This document shows, in pieces, positions 42,826-51,738 of a DNA stretch of 64,000 bases; position 1 is the stretch's first letter, and each line of letters begins with the position of its first letter. Under the pieces are notes generated by a model. It had not been told where the DNA came from. It searched no databases and was given only the letters and a program-made list of their open reading frames with translations. Position numbers and translations under genes: made by a program. The DNA is from Tsukamurella sp. 1534 (GTDB lineage: Bacteria; Actinomycetota; Actinomycetes; Mycobacteriales; Mycobacteriaceae). The stretch is taken from NCBI RefSeq assembly GCF_000312385.1, contig NZ_HE997626.1, forward strand, positions 1,474,439 to 1,538,438. The letters run 5' to 3'.

Positions 42826-43854
42826 GTGGACCTCCCCGTGAACCCGCCGCTGGATCCGATGCTCGCGAAGGCCGCCAAGGCCGTCCCCGCCGAGGGGTAC
42901 TCGCACGAGCCCAAGTGGGACGGCTTCCGCGCCCTGATCTTCCGCGACGGGGACGAGGTGTTCATCGGCTCGCGCAGCGGTAAGGATCTGGGCCGCTACT
43001 TCCCCGAGGTGGTGGCCGCGGCCCGCGCGGAGCTGCCCGCCCGCTGCGTTCTCGACGGCGAGATCGCCGTCGCCGTGCACCGGGAGGGCCGCAAGCGGCT
43101 CGACTGGGAGTCGCTCTCCGCGCGGATCCACCCGGCGCAGTCCCGGATCACGAAACTCGCGGAGGAGACCCCCGCGATCTTCATCGGCTTCGACGCGATC
43201 GCGATGGCGGACGTGAACCTCATGGACCGCCCGTTCACCACTCGGCGCGAGGTCCTCGAAACCGCCTACGCCGGAACCGGAACCTGCAAGATCAGCCGGG
43301 TCACCACCGACGCCGCCGCGGCGCAGGACTGGTTCGAGCGGTTCGAGGGCGCCGGGCTCGACGGGGTGATCTCCAAGCGGATCGACGGGCACTACCTCCC
43401 CGGCAAGCGGGAGATGATCAAGGTCAAGCACGCCCGCACCGCCGAGGGCGTGGTGATCGGCTACCGGCCGCACAAGTCGCAGCCGGACGCCGTCGGCTCC
43501 ATGCTGCTCGGCCTCTACCAGGGCGATCAGTTGTTGCCCATCGGCGGTATCGGCGCGTTCACGGCGGCCAAGCGGGCGGAGTACTTCCACCTGCTGCAGC
43601 CGATGCGCACCGCGGATTCGGTCCAGGGCGAGCCCAACCGGTGGGCCACGCCGGAGAAGACGGGGGAGTGGGTGCCCGTGCGGCCCGAACTGGTCGTGGA
43701 GTTCGATTACGACCAGATGGAGGGGATGCGCCTGCGGCACACCGCGAAGTTCACCCGCTGGCGCCCGGATCGCACCCCCGAGAGTTGCGGGTACGAGCAG
43801 CTCGACACCCCGGTCAACTACGACCTCGACGATGTGCTGCAGGAGGGCAAGTAG
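42826..43854 (+). CDS. ligC: ATP-dependent DNA ligase (LigC type)
   Basis: 342 residues from the GTG at 42826; a start at 42796 would add ten residues. Nucleotidyltransferase motif I EPKWDGFRALIF with K30 as the adenylated lysine, then DGEIAV (motif III), FDAIAM, GLDGVISKR (motif IV) and MIKVKHARTAEGVVIGY (motif V). It ends with an OB domain containing TKFTRWRPD-like KFTRWRPDRTPESC. This matches mycobacterial LigC (Rv3731), a single-gene repair ligase. The downstream primase-polymerase starts directly after the stop, as with Rv3730c. Confidence 0.9.
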   Translation: MDLPVNPPLDPMLAKAAKAVPAEGYSHEPKWDGFRALIFRDGDEVFIGSRSGKDLGRYFPEVVAAARAELPARCVLDGEIAVAVHREGRKRLDWESLSARIHPAQSRITKLAEETPAIFIGFDAIAMADVNLMDRPFTTRREVLETAYAGTGTCKISRVTTDAAAAQDWFERFEGAGLDGVISKRIDGHYLPGKREMIKVKHARTAEGVVIGYRPHKSQPDAVGSMLLGLYQGDQLLPIGGIGAFTAAKRAEYFHLLQPMRTADSVQGEPNRWATPEKTGEWVPVRPELVVEFDYDQMEGMRLRHTAKFTRWRPDRTPESCGYEQLDTPVNYDLDDVLQEGK

Positions 43855-44946
43855 ATGGCCAAGACCCCGGCGGCCGAGGTCGTCGTTCCCGGTCCCGCCG
43901 GTGACCGTGCCGTGCGTGTGTCGAGTCCGGACAGGATCATCTATCCTGCAACCGATCTCACGCCGGATGTCACCAAACTCATGGTGGCGCAGTACTTCGC
44001 GACGGTCGGTGAGCCGCTCATGGCCGCGATCGGCGGCCGGCCCACCGCGCTCGAGAGACGGCCCGGCGGTGTGCATCCCGGCGGCCGGCTGGCGCAGGGC
44101 CCGATGGACAAGGACGCCGACGGCTTCTACCAGAAGCGCATGATGAAGGGCGCACCGTCGTACGCCGAGACGGTGCGGATCGCGTTCCCGTCCGGCCGCC
44201 CCGCGGACGAGCTCTGCCCCAGCGAGCCGGCGATCCCGGTGTGGTGCGCCCAGATGGGCACCATCACCTTCCACCCCTGGCCCGTGCGTCGCGCCGACGT
44301 GGACCACCCGGACGAGCTGCGGATCGACCTGGACCCGCAGCCCGGCACGGGATTCGCGGACGCGGTACGCGTGGCCGCCGTCGCGCGCGAGCTGTTCGCC
44401 GACCTCGGGATGCGCGCCTACTGCAAGACCTCCGGGAACCGCGGCGTTCACGTGTTCGTGCGGATCGAGCCGCGCTGGGACTTCACCGACGTGCGGCACG
44501 CCGCCATCGCGTTCGGCCGGGAGCTGGAGAAGCGCGACGACGGCGTCACGACCGCCTGGTGGAAGGAGGAGAGGGGGGAGCGGATCTTCGTGGACTACAA
44601 CCAGAACTGCCGCGACCGCACGATCGCCTCCGCGTGGTCCCTGCGCGCCGTGCAGGGCGCCACCGTTTCCACCCCGCTGGAATGGGATGCGCTCGCCGAG
44701 CTGAAGGACCCCCACACGCTGAACATCGTCACCGTCCCCGAGCGCCTCGCCGACGGGAACCCGTGGGCGGGCATGGACCGCACGGCGCACGACATCACGC
44801 CGCTCCTCGAGAAGTGGGAGGAACACCCCGTCGAGCTGAACTATCCCCCGGACTACCCGAAGATGCCGGGCGAGCCGCCGCGGGTGCAGCCCAGCAAGAA
44901 GGTCGCGGAGCACTGGGACGAGCAGGGCAACCGCATTGATTCCTGA
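43855..44946 (+). CDS. LigD-type primase-polymerase (PolDom), LigC partner
   Basis: 363 residues; the ATG follows the ligase stop with no gap. Archaeo-eukaryotic primase fold: metal motif I ELRIDLDPQPG (DLD), the nucleotide-binding SGNRGVHVFVRI, and the third metal aspartate in IFVDYNQNCRDRTIAS. It corresponds to the PolD-type polymerase that works with LigC in M. tuberculosis (Rv3730c). It fills gaps and can add ribonucleotides during end joining or base repair. No Ku gene is in the window. Confidence 0.9.
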   Translation: MAKTPAAEVVVPGPAGDRAVRVSSPDRIIYPATDLTPDVTKLMVAQYFATVGEPLMAAIGGRPTALERRPGGVHPGGRLAQGPMDKDADGFYQKRMMKGAPSYAETVRIAFPSGRPADELCPSEPAIPVWCAQMGTITFHPWPVRRADVDHPDELRIDLDPQPGTGFADAVRVAAVARELFADLGMRAYCKTSGNRGVHVFVRIEPRWDFTDVRHAAIAFGRELEKRDDGVTTAWWKEERGERIFVDYNQNCRDRTIASAWSLRAVQGATVSTPLEWDALAELKDPHTLNIVTVPERLADGNPWAGMDRTAHDITPLLEKWEEHPVELNYPPDYPKMPGEPPRVQPSKKVAEHWDEQGNRIDS

Positions 44947-44978
44947 CGATGTCATGTCGGTCTGGTAAGCACAGGGGC

Positions 44979-46502
44979 ATGCGTTCACGCCGTCACCTCG
45001 CAGCCGCTCTCACCGCCGTCCTCGCGGGCGCCGCCACCGTGGGGGCATGTTCGACCGGGGGAGACGAGAAGGCACCGGCGACGCTCGACCTCAAGACCGG
45101 CGCGAACGCGCCCGTCACGATCACGGCGGCCCAGCTCGCGGGGCTCGCGGAGGGCGGCGCCGTGGTGGACGTGAAGCCCAACGCCGACGGCACTGTGGCG
45201 GCCGCGAAGGGCGGCGCTCTCGTGTTCACGCCGAAAGCGGGCTTCACCGGCGCCACCAAGCTGCAGGCCGTGGTCTCGCCGGCGGTCTCGCTGTTCTCGT
45301 CGAACATCCCGCCGCTCGCCACGGTGGGCGGCGCGTCGATCGACGGCAGCGGCTACGGCTCGGCGTGGGTGCCGGTGCCGGGCGCGCCCGGCGAGTTCTA
45401 CGGGCTCACCGACCGCGGCCCCAACGTCGACGGGCCGGACGGCGCCAAGATCGCCGTCACCCCCGATTTCACGCCGCAGATCGGCCGGTTCAAGCTGGTC
45501 GACGGCAGCGCCGAGCTGCAGAGCGTGATCGACCTCAAGGGCCGCAACGGGAGGCCGTTCAACGGCATGACCGACACCGCCGCGCCGACGGGCGAGAAGA
45601 TCGTCGACATGGACGGCCGGGACATCCCGCCCACCGACCACGGGATCGATTCGGAGGGCCTCGTCGCCCTGCCCGACGGTTCGTTCTGGGTGTCCGACGA
45701 GTACGGGCCGTTCCTCGTGCACTTCGACGCCAACGGCCAGGAGCTGGACCGGCTCGCGCCCGGCAAGGGCCTCCCCGAGGTGCTCAAGGAGCGCACGCCC
45801 AACCAGGGCATGGAGGGCCTGACCGTGACGCCCGACGGTGCGCGCTTGGTGGGGATCATGCAGTCGGCGCTCAACGTCGGGGGACTGGGCGGCACCGCGA
45901 AGGAGGTGCCGGTGACACGGATCGTGTCGGTGGACCTCAAGACCAAGGCCGTGCAGCAGTACGCCTACATGCTGGACGACCCCAAGGACACGAAGAAGGC
46001 CGCCTCGGAGATCACGGCGATCTCGAACACCGAGTTCCTCGTGGTCGAGCGCGACGGTAAGCCGGGCCCGGGTGCGAACAAGTCGATCTACCGGATCAGC
46101 CTCGACGGCGCCACACCGCTCGGCGAGCAGAACCCCGAGTCGATCGCCGGTGTGAACACCGCCGCCGCAGCGGAATCCGCGCTCAAGTCCAGTGGGATCA
46201 CCCCCGTGCGCAAGCAGGTGGCCGTCGATCTCTCGGGCCTGCTCGACAAGGTGAACCCGGCGGGCCGCTTCTTCGGGCACGACAAGGTGGAGGGGCTCGC
46301 GTCCACCGACGGCGGCAAGACGATCTACGTGGCGAACGACAGCGACTTCGGCCTGGCCGGCGCGAGCGAGCGGCCGCCGTTCCGGCTCAAGCCGAAGATC
46401 CTGGCCAACGGCCTGCAGGACAGCCTGGAGGTGCTGAAGATCGACACCGCGCGCCTCAAGGAACCCACGGAGGAGCGCACGATCACGATCACCGTCGGCT
46501 GA
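44979..46502 (+). CDS. Phytase-like (esterase-like) lipoprotein
   Basis: 507 residues from the ATG at 44979. Signal peptide MRSRRHLAAALTAVLAGAA with lipobox VGAC (C24). The mature protein matches the phytase-like beta-propeller family: DGSGYGSAWVPVPGAPGEFY, GLTDRGPNVDGPDG, DSEGLVALPDGSFWVSDEYG and NQGMEGLTVTPDG. It is probably anchored outside the membrane. Family members are often called esterase-like, but the substrate is unknown. It starts 32 nt after the polymerase stop. Confidence 0.85.
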   Translation: MRSRRHLAAALTAVLAGAATVGACSTGGDEKAPATLDLKTGANAPVTITAAQLAGLAEGGAVVDVKPNADGTVAAAKGGALVFTPKAGFTGATKLQAVVSPAVSLFSSNIPPLATVGGASIDGSGYGSAWVPVPGAPGEFYGLTDRGPNVDGPDGAKIAVTPDFTPQIGRFKLVDGSAELQSVIDLKGRNGRPFNGMTDTAAPTGEKIVDMDGRDIPPTDHGIDSEGLVALPDGSFWVSDEYGPFLVHFDANGQELDRLAPGKGLPEVLKERTPNQGMEGLTVTPDGARLVGIMQSALNVGGLGGTAKEVPVTRIVSVDLKTKAVQQYAYMLDDPKDTKKAASEITAISNTEFLVVERDGKPGPGANKSIYRISLDGATPLGEQNPESIAGVNTAAAAESALKSSGITPVRKQVAVDLSGLLDKVNPAGRFFGHDKVEGLASTDGGKTIYVANDSDFGLAGASERPPFRLKPKILANGLQDSLEVLKIDTARLKEPTEERTITITVG

Positions 46503-46516
46503 TCGATTCAGTGTTG

Positions 46517-46528
46517 ACTTATATAAGT
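46517..46528. promoter_or_regulatory. ArsR-type operator palindrome
   Basis: ACTTATATAAGT is a perfect 12-bp palindrome, 21 bp upstream of the ArsR start. It overlaps a TTGACT hexamer that could be a -35 element. AT-rich palindromes next to the gene are typical ArsR operators. Confidence 0.6.
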
Positions 46529-46549
46529 TGATACTGAAATACATCGGTC

Positions 46550-46888
46550 GTGCACGCCTTCGAGATCCTCGGTGACCCGGTCCGCCGGAGCCTGATCGAG
46601 CTGCTGGCCGACGGGGAGCGCCCCGCCGGCCAGCTGGCCGACGACGTGCGCGCACGCTTCGGCATCAGCCAGCCCGCCGTCTCGCAACACCTCCGGGTCC
46701 TCCGCGAGGCGGGCTTCGTCACGGTGCGTCCCGACGGGGCGCGGCGCCTCTACGCGGTGCAGCCGGAGTCGCTGCGCGAGGTGGACGACTGGCTGGTCCC
46801 CTTCCGCCGGTTCTGGCAGCCGCGGCTGGCGGCGCTGGACACCGAGATCGCTCGCGGGCGGCGCTCGCGGAGACAGGAGAAGTCATGA
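46550..46888 (+). CDS. ArsR-family transcriptional regulator
   Basis: 112 residues, GTG start. Winged-helix pattern HAFEILGDPVRRSLIELLAD, ISQPAVSQHLRVLREAGFVT and RLYAVQPESLREVDDWLVPF. No metal-binding cysteines are seen, so it belongs to the SRPBCC-linked ArsR group rather than to arsenic sensors. It overlaps the downstream SRPBCC gene by 4 nt. The operator upstream suggests autorepression. Confidence 0.9.
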   Translation: MHAFEILGDPVRRSLIELLADGERPAGQLADDVRARFGISQPAVSQHLRVLREAGFVTVRPDGARRLYAVQPESLREVDDWLVPFRRFWQPRLAALDTEIARGRRSRRQEKS

Positions 46889-47526
46889 ACGACGACATCG
46901 ACGCCGTCGCGGCGGCGCAGCCCGGCGCCGTGACCCGTCGCGCCGAGGTCCGGGACCCCGGCGAGGGCGACGTGTACGTCGCCGCGACGCTGAGCCAGGT
47001 GTACCGCACCGACGTCGCCGACCTGTGGCAGGCGGTCACGGATCCGTCGCGGCTCGCCCGCTGGTTCGGCGAGGTCACCGGCGATCTCGCGCTCGGCGGC
47101 CGGTTCGACCTCGCCGGCTACACCGCCGGGACGATCCTCGAGTGCGAGCCGCCGCGGCGATACCGGACCACCTGGGAGCACGACGGATCGACGTCCCACG
47201 TCGAGGTCGTCGTCGAGCGGGAGGGCGACGGCGCCCGGCTCACGCTGACCCACTCGGGGGAGAATGCGCGGGACTTCTACGAGCAGTTCGGCGTCAGCGC
47301 AACGGGTTTGGGATGGGACCTCGGCCTCTTCGGCCTCGCCGCATCCCTGACCGCCGACTGGATCAAGCCCGACGACGAGGACCCCTTCTTCGTGTCCCCG
47401 CTGATCCGCACGCTGCTCACCTCGGCCGCGCGGGACTGGGCCGAGGCGTCGATCGCCACGGGCGTCCCGGAGGAACGGGCGCGGGCGCAGAGCGAGCGGT
47501 CCGCGCGCTTCTTCACCGAGGGCTGA
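46885..47526 (+). CDS. SRPBCC (AHSA1-like) domain protein
   Basis: 213 residues. START-like fold with TDVADLWQAVTDPSRLARWF, GEVTGDLALGGRFDLAGYTA and ECEPPRRYRTTWEHDG. AHSA1-like proteins of bacteria are usually paired with ArsR regulators, as here, and bind hydrophobic ligands. Translation is coupled to the regulator (ATGA). Ligand and role are unknown. Confidence 0.88.
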   Translation: MNDDIDAVAAAQPGAVTRRAEVRDPGEGDVYVAATLSQVYRTDVADLWQAVTDPSRLARWFGEVTGDLALGGRFDLAGYTAGTILECEPPRRYRTTWEHDGSTSHVEVVVEREGDGARLTLTHSGENARDFYEQFGVSATGLGWDLGLFGLAASLTADWIKPDDEDPFFVSPLIRTLLTSAARDWAEASIATGVPEERARAQSERSARFFTEG

Positions 47527-47544
47527 CCGGACCCCCGATCCGCG

Positions 47545-49149
47545 TCACGCCGCGGCGGGGACCTCCACGGGCTCACTCGAATCCGCGGCGGACTCCGCTG
47601 CCGGCGGGGCGTCCGCGGTGGCCGTGGCGGTCGCGTCCCCGGTGGTCGGGGCCGACGTCTTCTCCTCGCTCGCCGTGCCCGACGGCTCCGACGCCTCACT
47701 CGTGCCCGCGGGTGCGGTCGTCTCCGGCTCCGAGGTGCCCGACGGTGCGCCCGACGTCCCGGTGGCGGCCGCGCCGGCCGAGCTCGTGCCCGCGGTGCTC
47801 GTGCCGGTACTCGTGCCGGTCGATGTGCTCCCCGCGGTGGTCGTCCCGGTGGGCGCGCTGCCCGTCGGCGCGTTCGTGGAGGTGCTGGCCGCCACGGACT
47901 CCCGCGCCGACCGGGCCACCGCGAGCGCGGCCGCGGGCGCGGTGGAGGCGGCCTCCGTCGGGGCGCCGCTCGTGGTGGTCGGTGTGGCAGCGGGCTTCGT
48001 GGACTCCAGGTACTTCGACGCGTCGCCCGTGCCGGTGACGGCCGCCTGCACGCCCTGCACCGTCGCGCCGATCAGGTTCAGGCCCAGGGTGAACGGATTC
48101 AGCACGGGGGCGATGCCGAACGGCGTGGGCCGGCCGTAATCGTCACGGGTGTAGCCGGTCTCGATGAGCACCCGGGCGACCGGGGAGGCGAGGTCGATGA
48201 GCGGCCGGATCAGCGGCGTGGTGCCGGTCTGCGCGCCGAGGTCGAGCAGTGGCAGGGCGAGCGGCAGGATCTTCGCCGGCAGCGTCACGTACCGGGTGTC
48301 GCCGCTCACCTGGCAGTAGGTGTCGGCGGTGCAGTTCGCGGTGGCCGCCTCAACGGCCGCCCGCATCTCGTCCGGCGTGTAGCCGATCGGTGTCGCCGTC
48401 GCGGGGTCGTCGCCCTTGGGCGCCAGGTACTTCCCGTGCACGTACCAGAAGCCGGCGAGCGCGTTGGCTGTGGCGAGCGGGTTCAGCGGGTAGCGCGGGA
48501 AGTCCGTGACCCCGTCGTACTGGAAGGCGACGTCGGTCGTGTTCACGGTGGTCGACGTGTTCGTCGGCGTACCGGGCCCGAAGGTCACGTCGAGGATCGG
48601 GATGTGCCCGAGGAAGGAGGGGCGGGTGAAGAGGCCGCCGTTCGGGCGGCTCGCGTTGCCGATCAGCACGAACGAGACGGTGTCCGGGACCCCGCCGGGC
48701 TGCTCGGAGAGCTGCTTCTTCACGGCGCTGACCACCGTGCCGCCCTGCGAGTAGCCGAAGATGACGATCGGCGAATCCTTGTCGGCGTCCGCGTAGGCGG
48801 TGTTCAGGCTCGTGACGCCGCTGGCCACGGAGTCGTCCCACTTCGCGCCCTCGAGACCGCCCCAGCCCTCGAGCGGGATCGGCCAGAACTCGGCGATGTA
48901 GGGGACCGGGGTCGCGGTGCAGCCGCCGGCGTCGCACGCGCCGGTCGGCTGGACGTAGTAGCCGATCGAGTTCTCCTGGTACCCGGGCACCAGCGACGGG
49001 TTCTTGGTCCCGGTGCCGGGGACGACGAGCACCGTCGTCGCGGCCCAGGCGACCGCCGAGGTGAAGGCGAGGGCGATGGCACCCAGGAGGGCGATCAGTG
49101 CGGTGGCCGTGCGGCGCGGGAGGCGGATCTTCGACACGAACTCGGGCAT
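47545..49149 (-). CDS. Secreted PE-PPE-domain serine hydrolase with long Thr/Ser/Ala tail
   Basis: 534 residues from the ATG at 49149 (MPEFVSKIRLPRR). Signal peptide with a basic start and a hydrophobic core ending near AVAWA. The PE-PPE domain (PF08237 type) shows LVVPGTGTKNPSLVPGY and the nucleophile S134 in FGYSQGGTVV, an alpha/beta-hydrolase elbow. The last 140 residues are Thr/Ser/Ala/Gly-rich, a wall-spanning or glycosylated tail. Such proteins in mycolata hydrolyse short acyl esters. Upstream, TTCACGAT and ATCGTGAA (49206-49243) form a widely spaced inverted repeat. Confidence 0.87.
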   Translation of the reverse strand: MPEFVSKIRLPRRTATALIALLGAIALAFTSAVAWAATTVLVVPGTGTKNPSLVPGYQENSIGYYVQPTGACDAGGCTATPVPYIAEFWPIPLEGWGGLEGAKWDDSVASGVTSLNTAYADADKDSPIVIFGYSQGGTVVSAVKKQLSEQPGGVPDTVSFVLIGNASRPNGGLFTRPSFLGHIPILDVTFGPGTPTNTSTTVNTTDVAFQYDGVTDFPRYPLNPLATANALAGFWYVHGKYLAPKGDDPATATPIGYTPDEMRAAVEAATANCTADTYCQVSGDTRYVTLPAKILPLALPLLDLGAQTGTTPLIRPLIDLASPVARVLIETGYTRDDYGRPTPFGIAPVLNPFTLGLNLIGATVQGVQAAVTGTGDASKYLESTKPAATPTTTSGAPTEAASTAPAAALAVARSARESVAASTSTNAPTGSAPTGTTTAGSTSTGTSTGTSTAGTSSAGAAATGTSGAPSGTSEPETTAPAGTSEASEPSGTASEEKTSAPTTGDATATATADAPPAAESAADSSEPVEVPAAA

Positions 49150-49269
49150 GGTCCGTTCAGCTTTCGGCGAGAAGGAAACGAAATCACCGGTAGCCTTGCA
49201 CATCATTCACGATCGCACACGGCGTTCGCGGACGAATCGTGAAGAGTTCACCGACTTCTCGCGCGACCG

Positions 49270-50184
49270 TCACATCCGCGGGCCGTACTCCTCGGCGAGG
49301 AAGTGGGCGAACTCCGGCGCGGGCGCGCCCTCCGGCCCGCTCGGGGAGGTGACGACGACGACCGAGCGGGTGGCCGCGGCGTCGGTGAGCCGGACGACGG
49401 GGTGCGGGAACGCCGGGTCGCCGGGCGCCGGGCCCGGGACGAGCGCGACGCCGAGGCCCTCCAGCGCCATCGCGCGCGCCATCGTCATGTCCTCGGTCTC
49501 CAGCAGCACGCGCGGTTCGAATCCCGCGTGCGCGAACAGCTCGTCGGTCGCGGCACGGGTGCCCAAGCCGGTGCGGGCCAGGATGAAACCGGCGTCTGCC
49601 AGTTCCCGGAGGTCCACCTCGCCGCGGGAGGCGAGCGGCGAATCCGGCGGCGGGACCGCCACGAGGGGCTGGCTGAACAGCGGCGTGACCGCGAGCCCGG
49701 CGCGGTCCGGCGGCGGCGAGACGAGGGCGGCGTCGACCGCGCCGGATTCCACCGCGTCGAGTAGGTCGTCCGTGGCGCCCTGCTCGAACACGAACCGCAC
49801 GTCGGGACGGAGCCGCCGGTAGCCGGCCACGACGCGGGGCACGAACGAGGCCCCCAGGGTGCGGATGAAGCCGAGGCGGAGCAGGGGTTCGGGTGTCGCC
49901 GCGAGATCGGCCCGCTGCAGGCCGAGCGTGATCCGGTCGAGCGCCTCCCCGCCGTACCGGGCGAGCTCGAGCGCAGCGCCCGTGGGGACCACGCCGCGGC
50001 CCTCGGGCCGGAACAGGGGGAGCCGGAGGCGCGCCTCGAGGCGGTGGATCGCGCGGCTCACCGTCGTGGGCGTGACGCCGAGGTCGGCGGCCGCGCCGGC
50101 GAAGCTGCCGGTGCGGACGACGGCCGCGAGCTCCGTGAGACCGGGGGCCAGGGCGTAGAGCCGAGCGGTCGTCGACTGCTGCAT
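49270..50184 (-). CDS. LysR-family transcriptional regulator
   Basis: 304 residues from the ATG at 50184. N-terminal wHTH: LTELAAVVRTGSFAGAAADL, GVTPTTVSRAIHRLEARLRL. The effector domain follows with LRLGFIRTLGASFVPRVVAG and a C-terminal region ending EFAHFLAEEYGPR. Divergent from the TSUP transporter with 93 bp between starts, the classic LysR target layout. Confidence 0.9.
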   Translation of the reverse strand: MQQSTTARLYALAPGLTELAAVVRTGSFAGAAADLGVTPTTVSRAIHRLEARLRLPLFRPEGRGVVPTGAALELARYGGEALDRITLGLQRADLAATPEPLLRLGFIRTLGASFVPRVVAGYRRLRPDVRFVFEQGATDDLLDAVESGAVDAALVSPPPDRAGLAVTPLFSQPLVAVPPPDSPLASRGEVDLRELADAGFILARTGLGTRAATDELFAHAGFEPRVLLETEDMTMARAMALEGLGVALVPGPAPGDPAFPHPVVRLTDAAATRSVVVVTSPSGPEGAPAPEFAHFLAEEYGPRM

Positions 50185-50277
50185 ATTCGCATCATAACCC
50201 TGCGTAAGTGGCCATTGTGCTGCGTGACTATCGCGAATGACACTGGAGATGATTCGTACGGCTACAGAGGAGGCGTC
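50185..50277. promoter_or_regulatory. LysR/TSUP divergent control region
   Basis: The 93-bp region contains ATTCGC (50185-50190) and GCGAAT (50233-50238) as inverted arms 42 bp apart. The centre, TAAGTGGCCATTGTGC, is AT-richer. LysR proteins bind two such half-sites across divergent promoters; the assignment is tentative. Confidence 0.4.
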
Positions 50278-51126
50278 ATGTCCCAGACCTCGGCACGCGA
50301 CCGGGTGAGTGGCGGAACGCCCGCCGGCGTGAGCATCCCGGGCACCCGGCGGTCCGCCTCCATCGGCTTCCTCGGCGGCGTTTCCGGCGGTCTGCTGGGC
50401 GGCGGGACGGGCGTGGTGACGGTGCCGGCGCTGGACAAGCACTCGACGCTGCCGCGGCACGTCGTCCACGGCACCTCGACGCTCGCGAACGTCTCCGCCG
50501 CCCTGGTCGGATCGATCGTGTACGCGCTCCGCGGTGGGCACGTCGACGCGGTGCCCGGGATCGGCCTGATGATCGGCGGCGTCGTGGGCGCGTACGTCGG
50601 CGCGCGGTGGGTCTCCAGAGTTCCGGAGGCGGTGCTGCGGTCGTTGTTCGTCTTGGTCCTCGCGCTGTCGTCGGCCAAGTTCCTGCTGCAGGCCGTCGGT
50701 GTCCAAGTGGGATCGGCGAACCTGTTCCACGGGACCGCGACGATCGTCTCGGTCGCGACGGTGACCGGTCTCCTGGTCGGTGCCTACTCGGCCGCCATGG
50801 GGCTGGGCGGCGGCCTGCTGGTGGTGCCCGTCATGGCCGTCCTGTTCGGTGCGAACCTGCATACCGCCGCCGGCACCTCACTGCTGGTGATGCTGCCCAA
50901 CGCGATCGTCGCCGCGGTCACCCACGTGCGGCACGGCAGCGCCGACCTCCGCGTCGGCCGGCCGCTGGCAGCCGCTGCACTGCCCGGCTCCCTGGTGGGC
51001 GTCAGCCTGGCGCTGGCGCTGCCCGAGCGGGGCCTCGCCGCGGTGCTGGGCGCGTTCATGGCCTTCCTCGCGGTCCGCGAGGTGCTGCGGTGGCGGCGGT
51101 CCGGTGCCCCGCGCGGGTCCCGCTGA
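50278..51126 (+). CDS. TSUP (TauE/SafE) family membrane transporter
   Basis: 282 residues from the ATG at 50278 (GGAGGCGTC upstream). Two TSUP repeats: SIGFLGGVSGGLLGGGTGVV and VGAYSAAMGLGGGLLVVPVM, with about eight membrane segments. Related proteins export sulfite or organic anions. Under likely control of the divergent LysR regulator. This is the second TSUP protein here, after 8929. Confidence 0.87.
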   Translation: MSQTSARDRVSGGTPAGVSIPGTRRSASIGFLGGVSGGLLGGGTGVVTVPALDKHSTLPRHVVHGTSTLANVSAALVGSIVYALRGGHVDAVPGIGLMIGGVVGAYVGARWVSRVPEAVLRSLFVLVLALSSAKFLLQAVGVQVGSANLFHGTATIVSVATVTGLLVGAYSAAMGLGGGLLVVPVMAVLFGANLHTAAGTSLLVMLPNAIVAAVTHVRHGSADLRVGRPLAAAALPGSLVGVSLALALPERGLAAVLGAFMAFLAVREVLRWRRSGAPRGSR

Positions 51127-51164
51127 GCCCGACGGGGCCTCCCCGCGCAGGAAGGAGGAGTGGC

Positions 51165-51704
51165 ATGGATTCGATTAATGATTCGTACGGGAAAGCGACT
51201 GGTAGTAGAATTCCTGCCATGTCCGACGGGGGAGCAGAGGGCGCGCAGCTGCTGCTCGCGCAGCGCCTCAACGCGCTGATCGAGCGAGAGGCGCACGCGG
51301 GTAGGCCGCGCACCAACAACGCGCTGGCACAGGAACTCCGGGATCGCAATCCCGGCCTGCGGGTGTCCGGCGGATACCTGTCCGCGCTGCGGAACGGCGG
51401 CCGGGCGCATCCGTCGATCGAACTGCTGCGCGCCCTGTCCGGGTACTTCGAGGTCCCCGTCGATCACTTCACGGCGCCGAACACGGACGAAGAGGCCGCC
51501 CTCGCCGCTGAACTGGTGATGCGCGAGGAGGGGATCCGTGCGCTCGCATTGCGCGCGCACGGGCTCGGCGAGGCCAGCCTGGCGAGCATCGCGGCGATCA
51601 TCGACAACGCGCGCAGGCTGGAGGGGCTTCCCGCCGCGGGCGAGCCGCCCGGCCCGGCGCCGGCTCGGGGCCACGGCGCCGAACCGGGGGATGCCGCGCC
51701 GTAG
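51165..51704 (+). CDS. EspR-like XRE-family regulator
   Basis: 179 residues from the ATG at 51165, backed by AAGGAGGAG six nt upstream; an ATG at 51219 is in frame. The HTH region QRLNALIEREAHAGRPRTNN, LRVSGGYLSALRNGGRAHPS, then LRALSGYFEVPVDHFT resembles EspR of M. tuberculosis, as does the C-terminal helix with IRALALRAHGLGEASLASI. EspR-type proteins bind DNA as dimers and regulate cell-wall and secretion genes. A 15-bp motif inside its start region is repeated upstream of the neighbouring hydrolase. Confidence 0.82.
   Translation: MDSINDSYGKATGSRIPAMSDGGAEGAQLLLAQRLNALIEREAHAGRPRTNNALAQELRDRNPGLRVSGGYLSALRNGGRAHPSIELLRALSGYFEVPVDHFTAPNTDEEAALAAELVMREEGIRALALRAHGLGEASLASIAAIIDNARRLEGLPAAGEPPGPAPARGHGAEPGDAAP
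51198..51212 (+). promoter_or_regulatory. ACTGNNAGTAGAATT motif, copy 1
   Basis: ACTGGTAGTAGAATT matches 13 of 15 bases of the motif at 52670. It lies inside the XRE gene if translation starts at 51165, or 7 bp before the alternative ATG at 51219. It also contains TAGAAT, a possible -10 element. Autoregulation is a candidate role. Confidence 0.5.
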
Positions 51705-51738
51705 CGCCGCTCCGCCGGGGATGGCCGCGGCCGTCTCG

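Noticed and set aside
42190..44988. A 932-codon open frame antisense to DinB, ligC and the polymerase
   Set aside because: Composition is Arg/Val/Gly/His-rich with no domain, and it spans three well-supported genes on the other strand.
49206..49243. TTCACGAT...ATCGTGAA as an operator of the PE-PPE gene
   Set aside because: The 8-bp arms are exact but the 22-bp spacer is long and no regulator gene is adjacent in the same orientation. Recorded only as a note under that gene.
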